In this document: in pieces, positions 1 to 5,779 of the stretch | Numbering within the stretch: the first letter of the stretch is position 1 | How the letters are laid out: each line of letters begins with the position of its first letter | From: Firmicutes bacterium AM31-12AC | GTDB taxonomy: Bacteria > Bacillota > Clostridia > Lachnospirales > Lachnospiraceae | Reading direction: 5' to 3' | NCBI GenBank assembly: GCA_003480425.1 | Contig: QUJA01000061.1 | Location: forward strand, 1 to 12,087 | Length of the DNA stretch: 12,087 nt | Notes under the pieces: generated by a model | What the model was told of the DNA's origin: nothing | The model's input: the letters and a program-made list of their open reading frames with translations, nothing else | The model's database searches: none | Made by a program: the position numbers and the translations under genes

Positions 1-75
1 CTTTTGCGAGCAAAAGAGCCAGTTATCCCCGTCCCTGTGGTTCTCTCCCCTGTGGTTCTCTCCCTGTGGTTCCCT
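1..75. repeat. Partial GGGAC/GTCCC palindromic repeat (right half) with tandem tail
   Basis: The window opens inside a palindrome. CTTTTGC (1-7), a GA loop (8-9) and GCAAAAG (10-16) form the tip, and the right arm runs to GTCCC at 35. It matches the right arms of the complete copies at 1049-1102 and 2225-2278, except for AGTTA in place of ATTCA near position 21-25. The left arm lies outside the window. It is followed by a short tandem: CCCTGTGGTTCTCT at 33-46 and 48-61, then CCCTGTGGTTC at 62-72. GTGGTTC is also the outer flank of the other copies. Confidence 0.8.
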
Positions 76-77
76 AG

Positions 78-117
78 TTGACAAATATGGTACACTATTT
101 TCAGACTATAAAAGGAG
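78..117 (+). promoter_or_regulatory. Possible promoter and ribosome binding site of the pseudouridine synthase gene
   Basis: TTGACA lies at 78-83, an extended -10-like TATGGTACACT at 86-96, and TATAAA at 107-112, but no pair has the ideal 17-bp spacing, so the exact promoter is uncertain. AAAGGAG at 111-117 is a good Shine-Dalgarno, 13 bases before the ATG at 131. Confidence 0.35.
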
Positions 118-130
118 ATTTTCAAATTAC

Positions 131-1024
131 ATGAACCGCACAATCACTTACCATATATCTAAATCCGATTCCGGGCTTCGCATCGAACAGTTTTTACGCC
201 GCCAAGGTTACTCTCGCCAGAATCTTACGGAGTTAAAGAAGATGCACGAAAGCATTCTTGTAAACGGAGTCTGGCTTCATCTAAATGAACACCTTCATAC
301 GGATGACACGCTTACTATCCGCATTCAGGAAAATGAATGTTCCGAGAAGATTCCACCGACAGAACTTCCGCTAAATATCATTTACGAAGATGAAGATATT
401 CTTGTCATCAACAAACCTGCCGGCATGCCAATCCATCCATCACAAAATAATTATTACAACTCTCTTGCAAATGCATTGGCCTGGTATTACGAACAGCAAG
501 GAAAACCATTTATCTTCCGTTGTACCAACCGCCTGGACCGTGACACTTCCGGTCTGACAATCATCGCAAAACATATGGTCAGTTCCAGCATCCTCTCTCA
601 AATGGTAAGAGAACATACGATTTCGAGAGAATATCGTGCCATCGTCCGTGGTTCGGTAACACCACCTTGTGGTACGATTGATGCTCCGCTTTCCCGAAAG
701 CCAGGCTCAATCATTGAACGTACCGTCGATTTTGAACATGGTGAACGGGCCGTGACACATTATCAGGTATTAGAAGAGAAAAACGGGCACAGCCTTGTCT
801 CCCTTCATCTGGAAACGGGCCGTACCCATCAGATTCGTATTCATATGAAATATCTCGGTTTTCCGCTGATTGGAGATTATCTCTACAACCCGGATATGGA
901 ATTTATGAGTCGACAGGCACTGCATTCCTATCGTATGCAGTTTACTCATCCGATTACTGGGGAGCATATGGACTTTATTGCGCCACTACCTGAGGATATG
1001 CAGGTATTGGGGTTTGACCACTAG
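131..1024 (+). CDS. RluA-family 23S rRNA/tRNA pseudouridine synthase
   Basis: A 297-residue RluA/RluD-family enzyme that isomerises uridine to pseudouridine in structured RNA in the cytoplasm; the exact target cannot be read from sequence. Residues about 13-65 (GLRIEQFLRRQGYSRQ...) resemble an S4-like RNA-binding region. The catalytic domain starts near residue 82 (IIYEDEDILVINKPAGMPIHPS). The signature is NRLDRDTSG at 133-141, with catalytic Asp at 136; the usual HRLD histidine is Asn here. YRAIVRG at 168-174 and RTHQIRIHM at 231-239 are further family motifs. Length is normal for the family. The ATG at 131 follows AAAGGAG. The stop TAG (1022-1024) lies inside the palindromic repeat that follows, and the last codons (GACCAC) resemble the repeat's outer flank GAACCAC, so the C-terminus may have been trimmed or extended by repeat insertion. 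It is probably a single-gene unit, with the palindrome as a possible transcript end. Confidence 0.93.
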   Translation: MNRTITYHISKSDSGLRIEQFLRRQGYSRQNLTELKKMHESILVNGVWLHLNEHLHTDDTLTIRIQENECSEKIPPTELPLNIIYEDEDILVINKPAGMPIHPSQNNYYNSLANALAWYYEQQGKPFIFRCTNRLDRDTSGLTIIAKHMVSSSILSQMVREHTISREYRAIVRGSVTPPCGTIDAPLSRKPGSIIERTVDFEHGERAVTHYQVLEEKNGHSLVSLHLETGRTHQIRIHMKYLGFPLIGDYLYNPDMEFMSRQALHSYRMQFTHPITGEHMDFIAPLPEDMQVLGFDH

Positions 1025-1135
1025 GGACGGGGATGAATGAACCACTTTGGGACGGGGATGAATGGCTCTTTTGCGAGCAAAAGAGCCATTCATCCCCGTC
1101 CCTAGTGGTTCATTCCGTCCCCGTCCCTAGTGGTT
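1016..1135. repeat. Complete GGGAC/GTCCC palindromic repeat (copy 2)
   Basis: A perfect 26-bp inverted repeat, 1049-1074 and 1077-1102, encloses a two-base GA loop. The left arm begins GGGACGGGG and ends TTTTGC. An outer layer pairs GAACCACT (1039-1046) with AGTGGTTC (1104-1111), and CTAGGG (1021-1026) with CCCTAG (1125-1130), giving an imperfect palindrome of about 110 bp. It overlaps the stop codon of the pseudouridine synthase. As RNA it would be a very stable hairpin that could end transcription, but no T-run follows, so it is not a textbook Rho-independent terminator. The GGGACGG...CCGTCCC ends resemble the REP-type palindromes mobilised by RAYT (TnpA-REP) transposases; that link is inference, and no such transposase is in the window. 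Confidence 0.85.
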
Positions 1136-1145
1136 CCGTCACTGT

Positions 1146-1176
1146 TTGGCACTCCCTCTTTCATTTGTCTTATATT
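1146..1176 (+). promoter_or_regulatory. Possible promoter of the EamA transporter gene
   Basis: TTGGCA at 1146-1151 and TATATT at 1171-1176 have a 19-bp spacer (TTATAT at 1170 gives 18). They lie just after the repeat and about 100 bases before the ATG, in an AT-rich leader. No other pair in 1136-1273 looks better, but the match is only fair. Confidence 0.3.
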
Positions 1177-1273
1177 TATGATAATGTTGTTTATGAACGT
1201 TATGCAAAGAATATCAAAATTTATCAAAAAAAAATCGAAATAACGAAATTTAAACGAAAAGAGAAATACGAAA

Positions 1274-2215
1274 ATGTCACAAAAACAAAACAAATTAACT
1301 CAAACTGGTATTGTAGCACTTCTTGCCTGTGTATGCTGTATCCTGTGGGGAAGTGCAATCCCCGTGATTAAAACAGGGTATCACATCTTGCAAGTCGATT
1401 CTTCAGACACTGCAAGCCAGATTGTCTTTGCCGGAATCCGCTTTACACTAGCTGGTATTCTGGTATTAATTTTTGCATCAATCAAGGAAAAGAAAGTGAT
1501 GCTTCCTGATAGGAAACTTCTCAAATATGCCATTCCCGTGTGTCTTGCTCAGACAGTCGGACAATACTTCTTTTTCTATATTGGTGTTGCACACACATCC
1601 GGAGTAAAGGGTGGAATCATCACCGGTCTTGGAAATTTTATCGCAATTTTATTGTCTTGTCTGATATTTCGAAATGAACGTATGACAGGCAGAAAACTTG
1701 TAGGATGTGTTCTCGGATTTGCCGGAGTAGTGGTAATTAATCTGATGGGAAATTCCCTGGATATGGGATTTAAACTAATTGGAGAGGGATTTATCCTGAT
1801 TGCACAATTATCTTATGGAATGTCTACTGTGTTGATCAATCTTTTTTCTAAAAAAGTATCACCTGTAGTATTAAGCGGAACCCAATTCACAATGGGTGGA
1901 ATTGTTCTTGCTTTAATCGGAATTGGAATGGGCGGACACCTGGGAAATATGACTGCCGCAGGTCTGACAATAATATTTTATCTTGCAATGGTTTCAGCTG
2001 TGGCATACACACTCTGGTCAATACTTCTTGCATGGAATGATGTTTCTAAAGTTGCGATTTTTGGATTTGTAAATCCTCTTTGCAGTGTAATTTTATCAGC
2101 GCTGATACTCGGAGAGGTAAAACAGGCATTCAATATTGGAAGTCTGATGGCATTAATTTTAGTATGCGCCGGAATTTATATCGTAAATGCCAATAGGCCA
2201 AACAGGGATAGGTAG
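1274..2215 (+). CDS. EamA/DMT-superfamily transporter (drug/metabolite exporter family)
   Basis: A 313-residue hydrophobic protein of the drug/metabolite transporter superfamily with the usual ten-helix, two-EamA-repeat layout. Repeat 1 covers about residues 15-157 and includes WGSAIPVIKTGY, then NERMTGRKLVGCVLGFAGVVVI at the end of the half. Repeat 2 covers about 168-306, with SAVAYTLWSILLAWNDVSKVAIF and LILGEVKQAFNIGSLMALILVCAGIYIV, the conserved G-E turn before the last helix. It sits in the cytoplasmic membrane and probably exports small metabolites or drugs; the substrate cannot be predicted. The ATG at 1274 is the natural N-terminus before the first helix, but only a weak purine-rich AAAGAG near 1257-1262 precedes it. 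It stands alone between two palindromic repeats and converges on the metal ATPase gene. Its stop (2213-2215) lies 9 bases before the next palindrome. Confidence 0.92.
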   Translation: MSQKQNKLTQTGIVALLACVCCILWGSAIPVIKTGYHILQVDSSDTASQIVFAGIRFTLAGILVLIFASIKEKKVMLPDRKLLKYAIPVCLAQTVGQYFFFYIGVAHTSGVKGGIITGLGNFIAILLSCLIFRNERMTGRKLVGCVLGFAGVVVINLMGNSLDMGFKLIGEGFILIAQLSYGMSTVLINLFSKKVSPVVLSGTQFTMGGIVLALIGIGMGGHLGNMTAAGLTIIFYLAMVSAVAYTLWSILLAWNDVSKVAIFGFVNPLCSVILSALILGEVKQAFNIGSLMALILVCAGIYIVNANRPNRDR

Positions 2216-2287
2216 TGCCACTTAGGGACGGGGATGAATGGCTCTTTTGCTCGCAAAAGAGCCATTCATCCCCGTCCCTGTGGTTCA
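2216..2287. repeat. Complete GGGAC/GTCCC palindromic repeat (copy 3, inverted) between convergent genes
   Basis: A perfect 26-bp inverted repeat, 2225-2250 and 2253-2278, has a two-base TC loop. The arms are identical to copy 2, but the loop is its reverse complement (TC instead of GA), so this copy lies in the opposite orientation. The flank GTGGTTCA at 2280-2287 contains the reverse complement of the metal ATPase stop codon (TCA, 2285-2287). Sitting between convergent genes, it is placed to act as a two-way transcription end. Confidence 0.85.
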
Positions 2288-4144
2288 TTTCAACGCTCTC
2301 ATTGAATTTAAAATTGCAATGACTGATACTCCAACATCTGCAAATACAGCTTCCCACATATTTGCCATACCAAGCGCACCCAGGATCAATACCAATGCCT
2401 TGACTGCAAGTGCAAATACAATGTTCTGCTTTACAATCCTAAGTGTTTTTCTTGCAATTTTTACAACCGATGCGATTTTTCTCACATCATCATCCATCAA
2501 TACAACATCTGCCGCTTCGATTGCTGCATCCGAGCCCATGCTTCCCATGGCAATACCGATATCTGCTCTGGAAAGTACCGGCGCATCATTGATTCCATCT
2601 CCGACAAATGCTAATTTTTCTTTGTTTTCTTGACTTGCTAACAAAGTTTCGACTTGTGATACTTTGTCTCCTGGAAGCAGCTCTGCATGAACTTCATCCA
2701 AAGAAAGTTCCTCTGCAACTGCCTGTGCTGCTGCCTGACGGTCACCTGTCAACATAACACATTTCTTTACGCCAACCTGTTTCATATCATGAATTGCCTC
2801 TTTGGCACCTTCTTTAATCGTGTCGGAAATTACAATCGCTCCTGCAAATGTTCCTGCTTTTGCAACATATACGATTGTTCCTGCACTCTCACATGGCACA
2901 TATTCAACCTGATGTGCTTTCATCAGTTTCTCGTTACCAATCAGCACTTCCTGACCGTCAATCTTAACATTTACACCGTGTCCGGCTTCTTCTTCCGCAT
3001 CTGACACACGATTCATATCAATATTTTGTGCATATGCTTCTTTGATAGAATTTGCAATCGGATGTGTAGAATACCCTTCTCCCAATGCCGCAAGCTCCAA
3101 CAATTCCGCTTCTGTACAATTGGCTGATTTCAACTCTGATACTTTGAATTCGCCTTTTGTCAATGTACCTGTTTTGTCAAATACAATCGTTGTCATCTCC
3201 GCAACGGCTTCTAAGTAGTTACTTCCTTTTACAAGTACACCAATTTTAGATGCTGCTCCGATTCCACCGAAAAATCCAAGTGGTACAGAAATAACAAGTG
3301 CACATGGGCATGAGATAACAAGGAAAATGCATGCCCTCTGAATCCAGTCTCCCCAACCTCCGCCGAGAATTAATGGTGGCAGAACCGCCAGAATAACTGC
3401 ACCGATCGTTACAACCGGTGTATAATATTTTGCGAATCTCGTAATAAAATTTTCTGTTTTCGATTTCTTACTGCTTGCATTTTCAACAAGCTCTAAAATT
3501 TTTGCAACTGTAGAATCATCAAATTCTTTTGTCGTGCGAACTTTCAACGTACCGCTTCCATTGACACAACCACTGATAATCTCATCCCCGGCAACTGCCC
3601 TTCTAGGAACAGACTCTCCTGTCAATGCCGCAGTATCAATCATGGATTCACCTTCTACAACAATACCATCCAGTGGAATACGTTCACCCGGCTTTATCAC
3701 GATCACGGTTCCGATTTCCACATCATCCGGGTCTACCTGAACAAGATTCCCATCTTCTTCCACATTTGCATATTCTGGGCAAATATCCATCATGGCTGAA
3801 ATAGACTGGCGCGATTTACCAACCGCATATCCCTGAAATAATTCACCTACCTGATAGAACAGCATAACTGCTACTGCTTCTGAATATTCCTGCACTCCGA
3901 AAGCACCGAAAGTTGCAATCATCATTAAAAAGTTCTCATCAAATATCTGTCCATTTTTGATATTTCGGGCTGCCTTCCATACAATATCATATCCAATAAC
4001 CAGATAAGGAATTAAATAAATGATAAATAATACAATCGTATTAAATTTTTCCAACATTCCTAAATGCTCTGTGACCATCAATATTGAAAATAAAATAAAT
4101 GTTATGATGATTCGGTATAACATCTTTTTTTGTTTCTTTGTCAT
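2285..4144 (-). CDS. cadA: PIB-2 type Zn/Cd/Pb-exporting P-type ATPase without N-terminal HMA domain
   Basis: A 619-residue heavy-metal P1B ATPase that exports divalent soft metals across the cytoplasmic membrane. Visible motifs in order: the actuator loop TGES at 175-178; the transport-site CPC at 279-281; DKTGTLT at 323-329 with phosphorylated Asp 323; the P1B-specific His-Pro pair at 361-362; TGDR at 466-469; and GDGINDAP at 515-522. Lys 582 (LAVKAL) and Asp 603 (FADVGVS) in the last two helices are the extra residues typical of the Zn/Cd/Pb group and argue against a copper pump. CadA/ZntA proteins usually carry one or two N-terminal metal-binding domains; this one begins directly at the first membrane helices, and the missing domain is encoded by the neighbouring small gene. 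The ATG at 4142-4144 follows a strong AGGAGG (4149-4154), 4 bases upstream. It is the last gene of the operon and its stop lies in a palindromic repeat. The symbol rests on motifs; zntA would be an equal name. Confidence 0.94.
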   Translation of the reverse strand: MTKKQKKMLYRIIITFILFSILMVTEHLGMLEKFNTIVLFIIYLIPYLVIGYDIVWKAARNIKNGQIFDENFLMMIATFGAFGVQEYSEAVAVMLFYQVGELFQGYAVGKSRQSISAMMDICPEYANVEEDGNLVQVDPDDVEIGTVIVIKPGERIPLDGIVVEGESMIDTAALTGESVPRRAVAGDEIISGCVNGSGTLKVRTTKEFDDSTVAKILELVENASSKKSKTENFITRFAKYYTPVVTIGAVILAVLPPLILGGGWGDWIQRACIFLVISCPCALVISVPLGFFGGIGAASKIGVLVKGSNYLEAVAEMTTIVFDKTGTLTKGEFKVSELKSANCTEAELLELAALGEGYSTHPIANSIKEAYAQNIDMNRVSDAEEEAGHGVNVKIDGQEVLIGNEKLMKAHQVEYVPCESAGTIVYVAKAGTFAGAIVISDTIKEGAKEAIHDMKQVGVKKCVMLTGDRQAAAQAVAEELSLDEVHAELLPGDKVSQVETLLASQENKEKLAFVGDGINDAPVLSRADIGIAMGSMGSDAAIEAADVVLMDDDVRKIASVVKIARKTLRIVKQNIVFALAVKALVLILGALGMANMWEAVFADVGVSVIAILNSMRALK

Positions 4145-4219
4145 AATTCCTCCTAAAATCTGATTTTTCTTTTATTAATTCACAACTATGCTGGATTTTA
4201 TAACATAGAATCTGAATAA

Positions 4220-4438
4220 TTACAGTAACACTTTACAATCCGGCTCAACTTTTGCACAAATAGCAACTGCTTCTTTTACAATCTCATCAAATCTTGCATC
4301 ATCTGCATCGATTGTCATCTTTTGCATCATAAAGCTTACACTTGCATCATTCACACCATCGATTTTTTTGATAGCTTCCTCCATTTTAGCTGCACAGTTT
4401 GCACAATCCAGATCCTGTAATTTGAATTTTTTCTTCAT
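4220..4438 (-). CDS. Free-standing HMA heavy-metal-binding protein
   Basis: A 72-residue cytoplasmic protein made of a single heavy-metal-associated (ferredoxin-like beta-alpha-beta-beta-alpha-beta) domain. The metal loop is LDCANCAAKME, with Cys 12 and Cys 15. Asp 11 just before the first Cys is also seen in Zn/Cd-type domains such as that of ZntA, while copper chaperones usually lack it. It probably delivers metal to, or regulates, the ATPase encoded 75 bases downstream, replacing that protein's missing N-terminal domain. AAAGGAA at 4449-4455 lies 10 bases before the ATG. The gap from the regulator gene is 20 bases, so all three genes are likely cotranscribed. The 75-base gap before the ATPase holds only a weak CTATG/CATAG stem (4186-4208) and the AGGAGG site. 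Confidence 0.9.
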   Translation of the reverse strand: MKKKFKLQDLDCANCAAKMEEAIKKIDGVNDASVSFMMQKMTIDADDARFDEIVKEAVAICAKVEPDCKVLL

Positions 4439-4458
4439 AATAATTGACTTCCTTTCTT

Positions 4459-4818
4459 TTATTCTTCTATATGTTCTCTCCCCTGTGCAATGATCGTTCT
4501 TACATGACCATCCGCCAGTGAGTAAAACACTTGCTTACCATCTCTTCTGCTCGTTACTAATTTTGACTGTTTCAAAATTCGAAGCTGATGTGAAATTGCT
4601 GACTGCGTCATATTCAATGCTTCTGCCAGGTCACACACACACACTTCTGCTTCAAATAGCACAAATAAAATTCTGATTCTTGTTGAATCTCCAAAGACCT
4701 TAAACAACTCTGCCAGATCATATAGCTCATCTTCATCCGGCATCTGCTCATGAACAAGCTTTAATAATTCTTCATGAGTCTGGTATTCTTCACAACATTC
4801 TACATCGTGTATCGCCAT
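4459..4818 (-). CDS. cadC: ArsR/SmtB-family metal-sensing repressor, CadC-like
   Basis: A 119-residue winged-helix repressor expected to leave its operator when it binds metal. The core is FGDSTRIRILFVLF (42-55), then EVCVCDLAEALNMTQSAISHQLRILK (58-83), whose second half is the recognition helix, and the wing RRDGKQVFYSL (91-101). Two metal sites can be seen. The alpha-3N thiolate site has Cys 60 and Cys 62, with an N-terminal Cys 8-Cys 9 pair that could complete a Cd/Pb site. The alpha-5 site has Asp 103, His 105, His 116 and Glu 119, with the D-x-H-x10-H-x2-E spacing of CadC and SmtB zinc sites. First gene of the operon, with AGGAGG (4827-4832) 8 bases before the ATG. Its own operator overlaps the transcription start region, so autoregulation is likely. 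The symbol is given on motif spacing, not an orthology test. Confidence 0.92.
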   Translation of the reverse strand: MAIHDVECCEEYQTHEELLKLVHEQMPDEDELYDLAELFKVFGDSTRIRILFVLFEAEVCVCDLAEALNMTQSAISHQLRILKQSKLVTSRRDGKQVFYSLADGHVRTIIAQGREHIEE

Positions 4819-4840
4819 TTGTGTGTCCTCCTTCTTTTAA

Positions 4841-4862
4841 CATATGAGCATCTGTTCATATG
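4841..4862. promoter_or_regulatory. ArsR/SmtB-type operator of the metal-resistance operon
   Basis: A 22-bp imperfect palindrome with arms CATATGAGCA (4841-4850) and TGTTCATATG (4853-4862) around a two-base centre; nine of ten arm positions are symmetric. The TGA...TCA 10-2-10 layout is the usual form for this regulator family. It sits just downstream of the -10 box and ahead of the regulator's AGGAGG, where bound repressor would block transcription. Confidence 0.85.
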
Positions 4863-4865
4863 TTC

Positions 4866-4894
4866 ATAATAGCGCTGTGTTTTGCAAATGTCAA
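4866..4894 (-). promoter_or_regulatory. Promoter of the metal-resistance operon
   Basis: On the minus strand a perfect -35 TTGACA (4889-4894) is followed after exactly 17 bases by -10 TATTAT (4866-4871). This is a near-consensus housekeeping promoter, which suits a gene set held off by a repressor. Transcription should start near 4859, inside the operator. Confidence 0.85.
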
Positions 4895-4913
4895 GTGGAA
4901 GTTGCTATTTACG

Positions 4914-5045
4914 TATTTAATTCTCGACAGCCTCCAAGAAAGAAAAGACTATGCACTCCTGCTCAACTTCGTCGGGCAAGCCCGACTCCAATTCGCTGGA
5001 TTGCATAGTCTTTTCTTTCTTGGAGATGTACCGTGATTAAAATAG
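4914..5045. repeat. Palindromic element A: 24-bp perfect hairpin with GC tip
   Basis: Perfect 24-bp arms, 4932-4955 (CTCCAAG...TATGCA) and 5002-5025, enclose a 46-base loop with an inner 7-bp stem GTCGGGC (4971-4977) / GCCCGAC (4980-4986). Weaker symmetry continues outwards to TATTTAATTC (4914-4923) against GATTAAAATAG (5035-5045). No open frame of note is present. It lies about 20 bases upstream of the metal operon's -35 box. It shares edge and tip sequences with element B (5496-5776). Function unknown; a mobile miniature element or a structured transcript end are both possible. Confidence 0.75.
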
Positions 5046-5057
5046 ATGGAGGGATGA

Positions 5058-5492
5058 GTAGATTCATTTTTCTGGTATCTGATGTATCTATATTCTCGGT
5101 TTATTCGCTGTTGCAGATGCTCTTTTTTAGACCAATGTATCTGCAAGACTTTAATATTCACTATTGCAGATGCTATTTTGGGGACCAACGTATCTGCAAC
5201 TTACTTTTCTTTGAACTTGCAGATGCTTTTCAGCCTGTCTACTATATTAAATTGCATCTACATCTTGCCTTTTCTTGGATTTGAGGATACTGCCTTCGCA
5301 AATTTTGCATCTACATCCCACATTTTCGATAACATGAGGATGCTTCTCATTGAAATTGTGCATCCTCAACTTGCTCTTTCTATAACTTGCAGATACATCC
5401 CGCAGAAATTACGCATCTTCAATTCCATCAAATCCATTATCGCAGATACCCCCATCAAAATGATATATCCGCAACGCTCGTCCAGTAAAGTT
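5058..5492. repeat. Tandem array of about eight degenerate 53-bp units with internal dyads
   Basis: Units start at 5058 (decayed), 5111, 5164, 5217, 5281, 5334, 5387 and 5440. All steps are 53 bp except the third full unit (64 bp, an 11-bp insertion in its centre). The consensus is a left arm TTGCAGATGC, a 16-base centre, a right arm GCATCTGCAA, and a 17-base T-rich spacer such as CTTGCTCTTTCTATAAC. Units at 5111 and 5164 have arms pairing along 10 bp (one G-T pair). The unit at 5334 pairs TGAGGATGC (5335-5343) with GCATCCTCA (5360-5368), so both arms changed together. Units at 5281 and 5440 pair poorly. Stop codons and a 53-bp period rule out a coding repeat. Function unknown. Confidence 0.8.
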
Positions 5493-5495
5493 CTA

Positions 5496-5776
5496 CTATT
5501 TAATTCATCAAGCATTCGATAACGTACTTTAAGAAAACATTGGATATGAATTTCTGCGAATACAAAGGAAGCGATTGGAAATACTAAAAGGCCAGAATTT
5601 TACGTTAAAGCTTAGAAACTTGCTGTTTGAGGGCGTAGCCCGAGTTGCTGGTTTCTAAGCTCTGTTTTTAGTAATAATTCTGACCTTTATGTATTTCCCT
5701 CCGACTTAAATCTGAACAGAAATGTATCCAATTTATTTTCGCGTAGTACCTTATCGTTAATTAATGAACTAAATAG
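5496..5776. repeat. Palindromic element B: 281-bp imperfect inverted repeat
   Basis: The arms are about 124 and 126 bases, 5496-5619 and 5651-5776. Matching blocks from the outside in: CTATTTAATTCAT (5496) with ATGAACTAAATAG (5764); GATAA (5518) with TTATC (5751); GTACT (5524) with AGTAC (5745); ATTGGATA (5539) with TATCCAAT (5725); ATTTCTG (5550) with CAGAAAT (5717); GGAAATAC (5577) with GTATTTCC (5691); GCTTAGAAAC (5610) with GTTTCTAAGC (5651). The 31-base tip has GGGC-GTA-GCCC (5631-5641). It ends 4 bases from the stop codon of the ABC gene at 5780, so it could also end that operon's transcript. No gene inside. Confidence 0.8.
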
Positions 5777-5779
5777 CCC

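Noticed and set aside
1033..1371. 112-residue open frame on + after the pseudouridine synthase
   Set aside because: Its first half is the palindromic repeat read as codons and its end overlaps the EamA gene in another frame. No ribosome binding site or family features.
2130..2357. 75-residue open frame on - across the repeat between convergent genes
   Set aside because: It is again the repeat read as protein (same DGDEWLFCEQKSHSSPS peptide) and overlaps the ends of two solid genes.
2238..3740. Open frames on + inside the metal ATPase gene
   Set aside because: Antisense shadows of a gene with complete P-type ATPase motifs.
4949..5188. 79-residue open frame on - through element A
   Set aside because: It is made of the hairpin and the start of the array, with no ribosome binding site or family resemblance.
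5111..5475. CRISPR array
   Set aside because: The whole 53-bp unit is diverged between copies; there is no identical repeat alternating with unique spacers and no cas gene nearby.
5033..5522. Two overlapping + strand open frames of 83 and 146 residues in the gap
   Set aside because: They run through the 53-bp array, whose period is not a multiple of three. No Shine-Dalgarno, no recognisable domain, and composition that follows the repeat.
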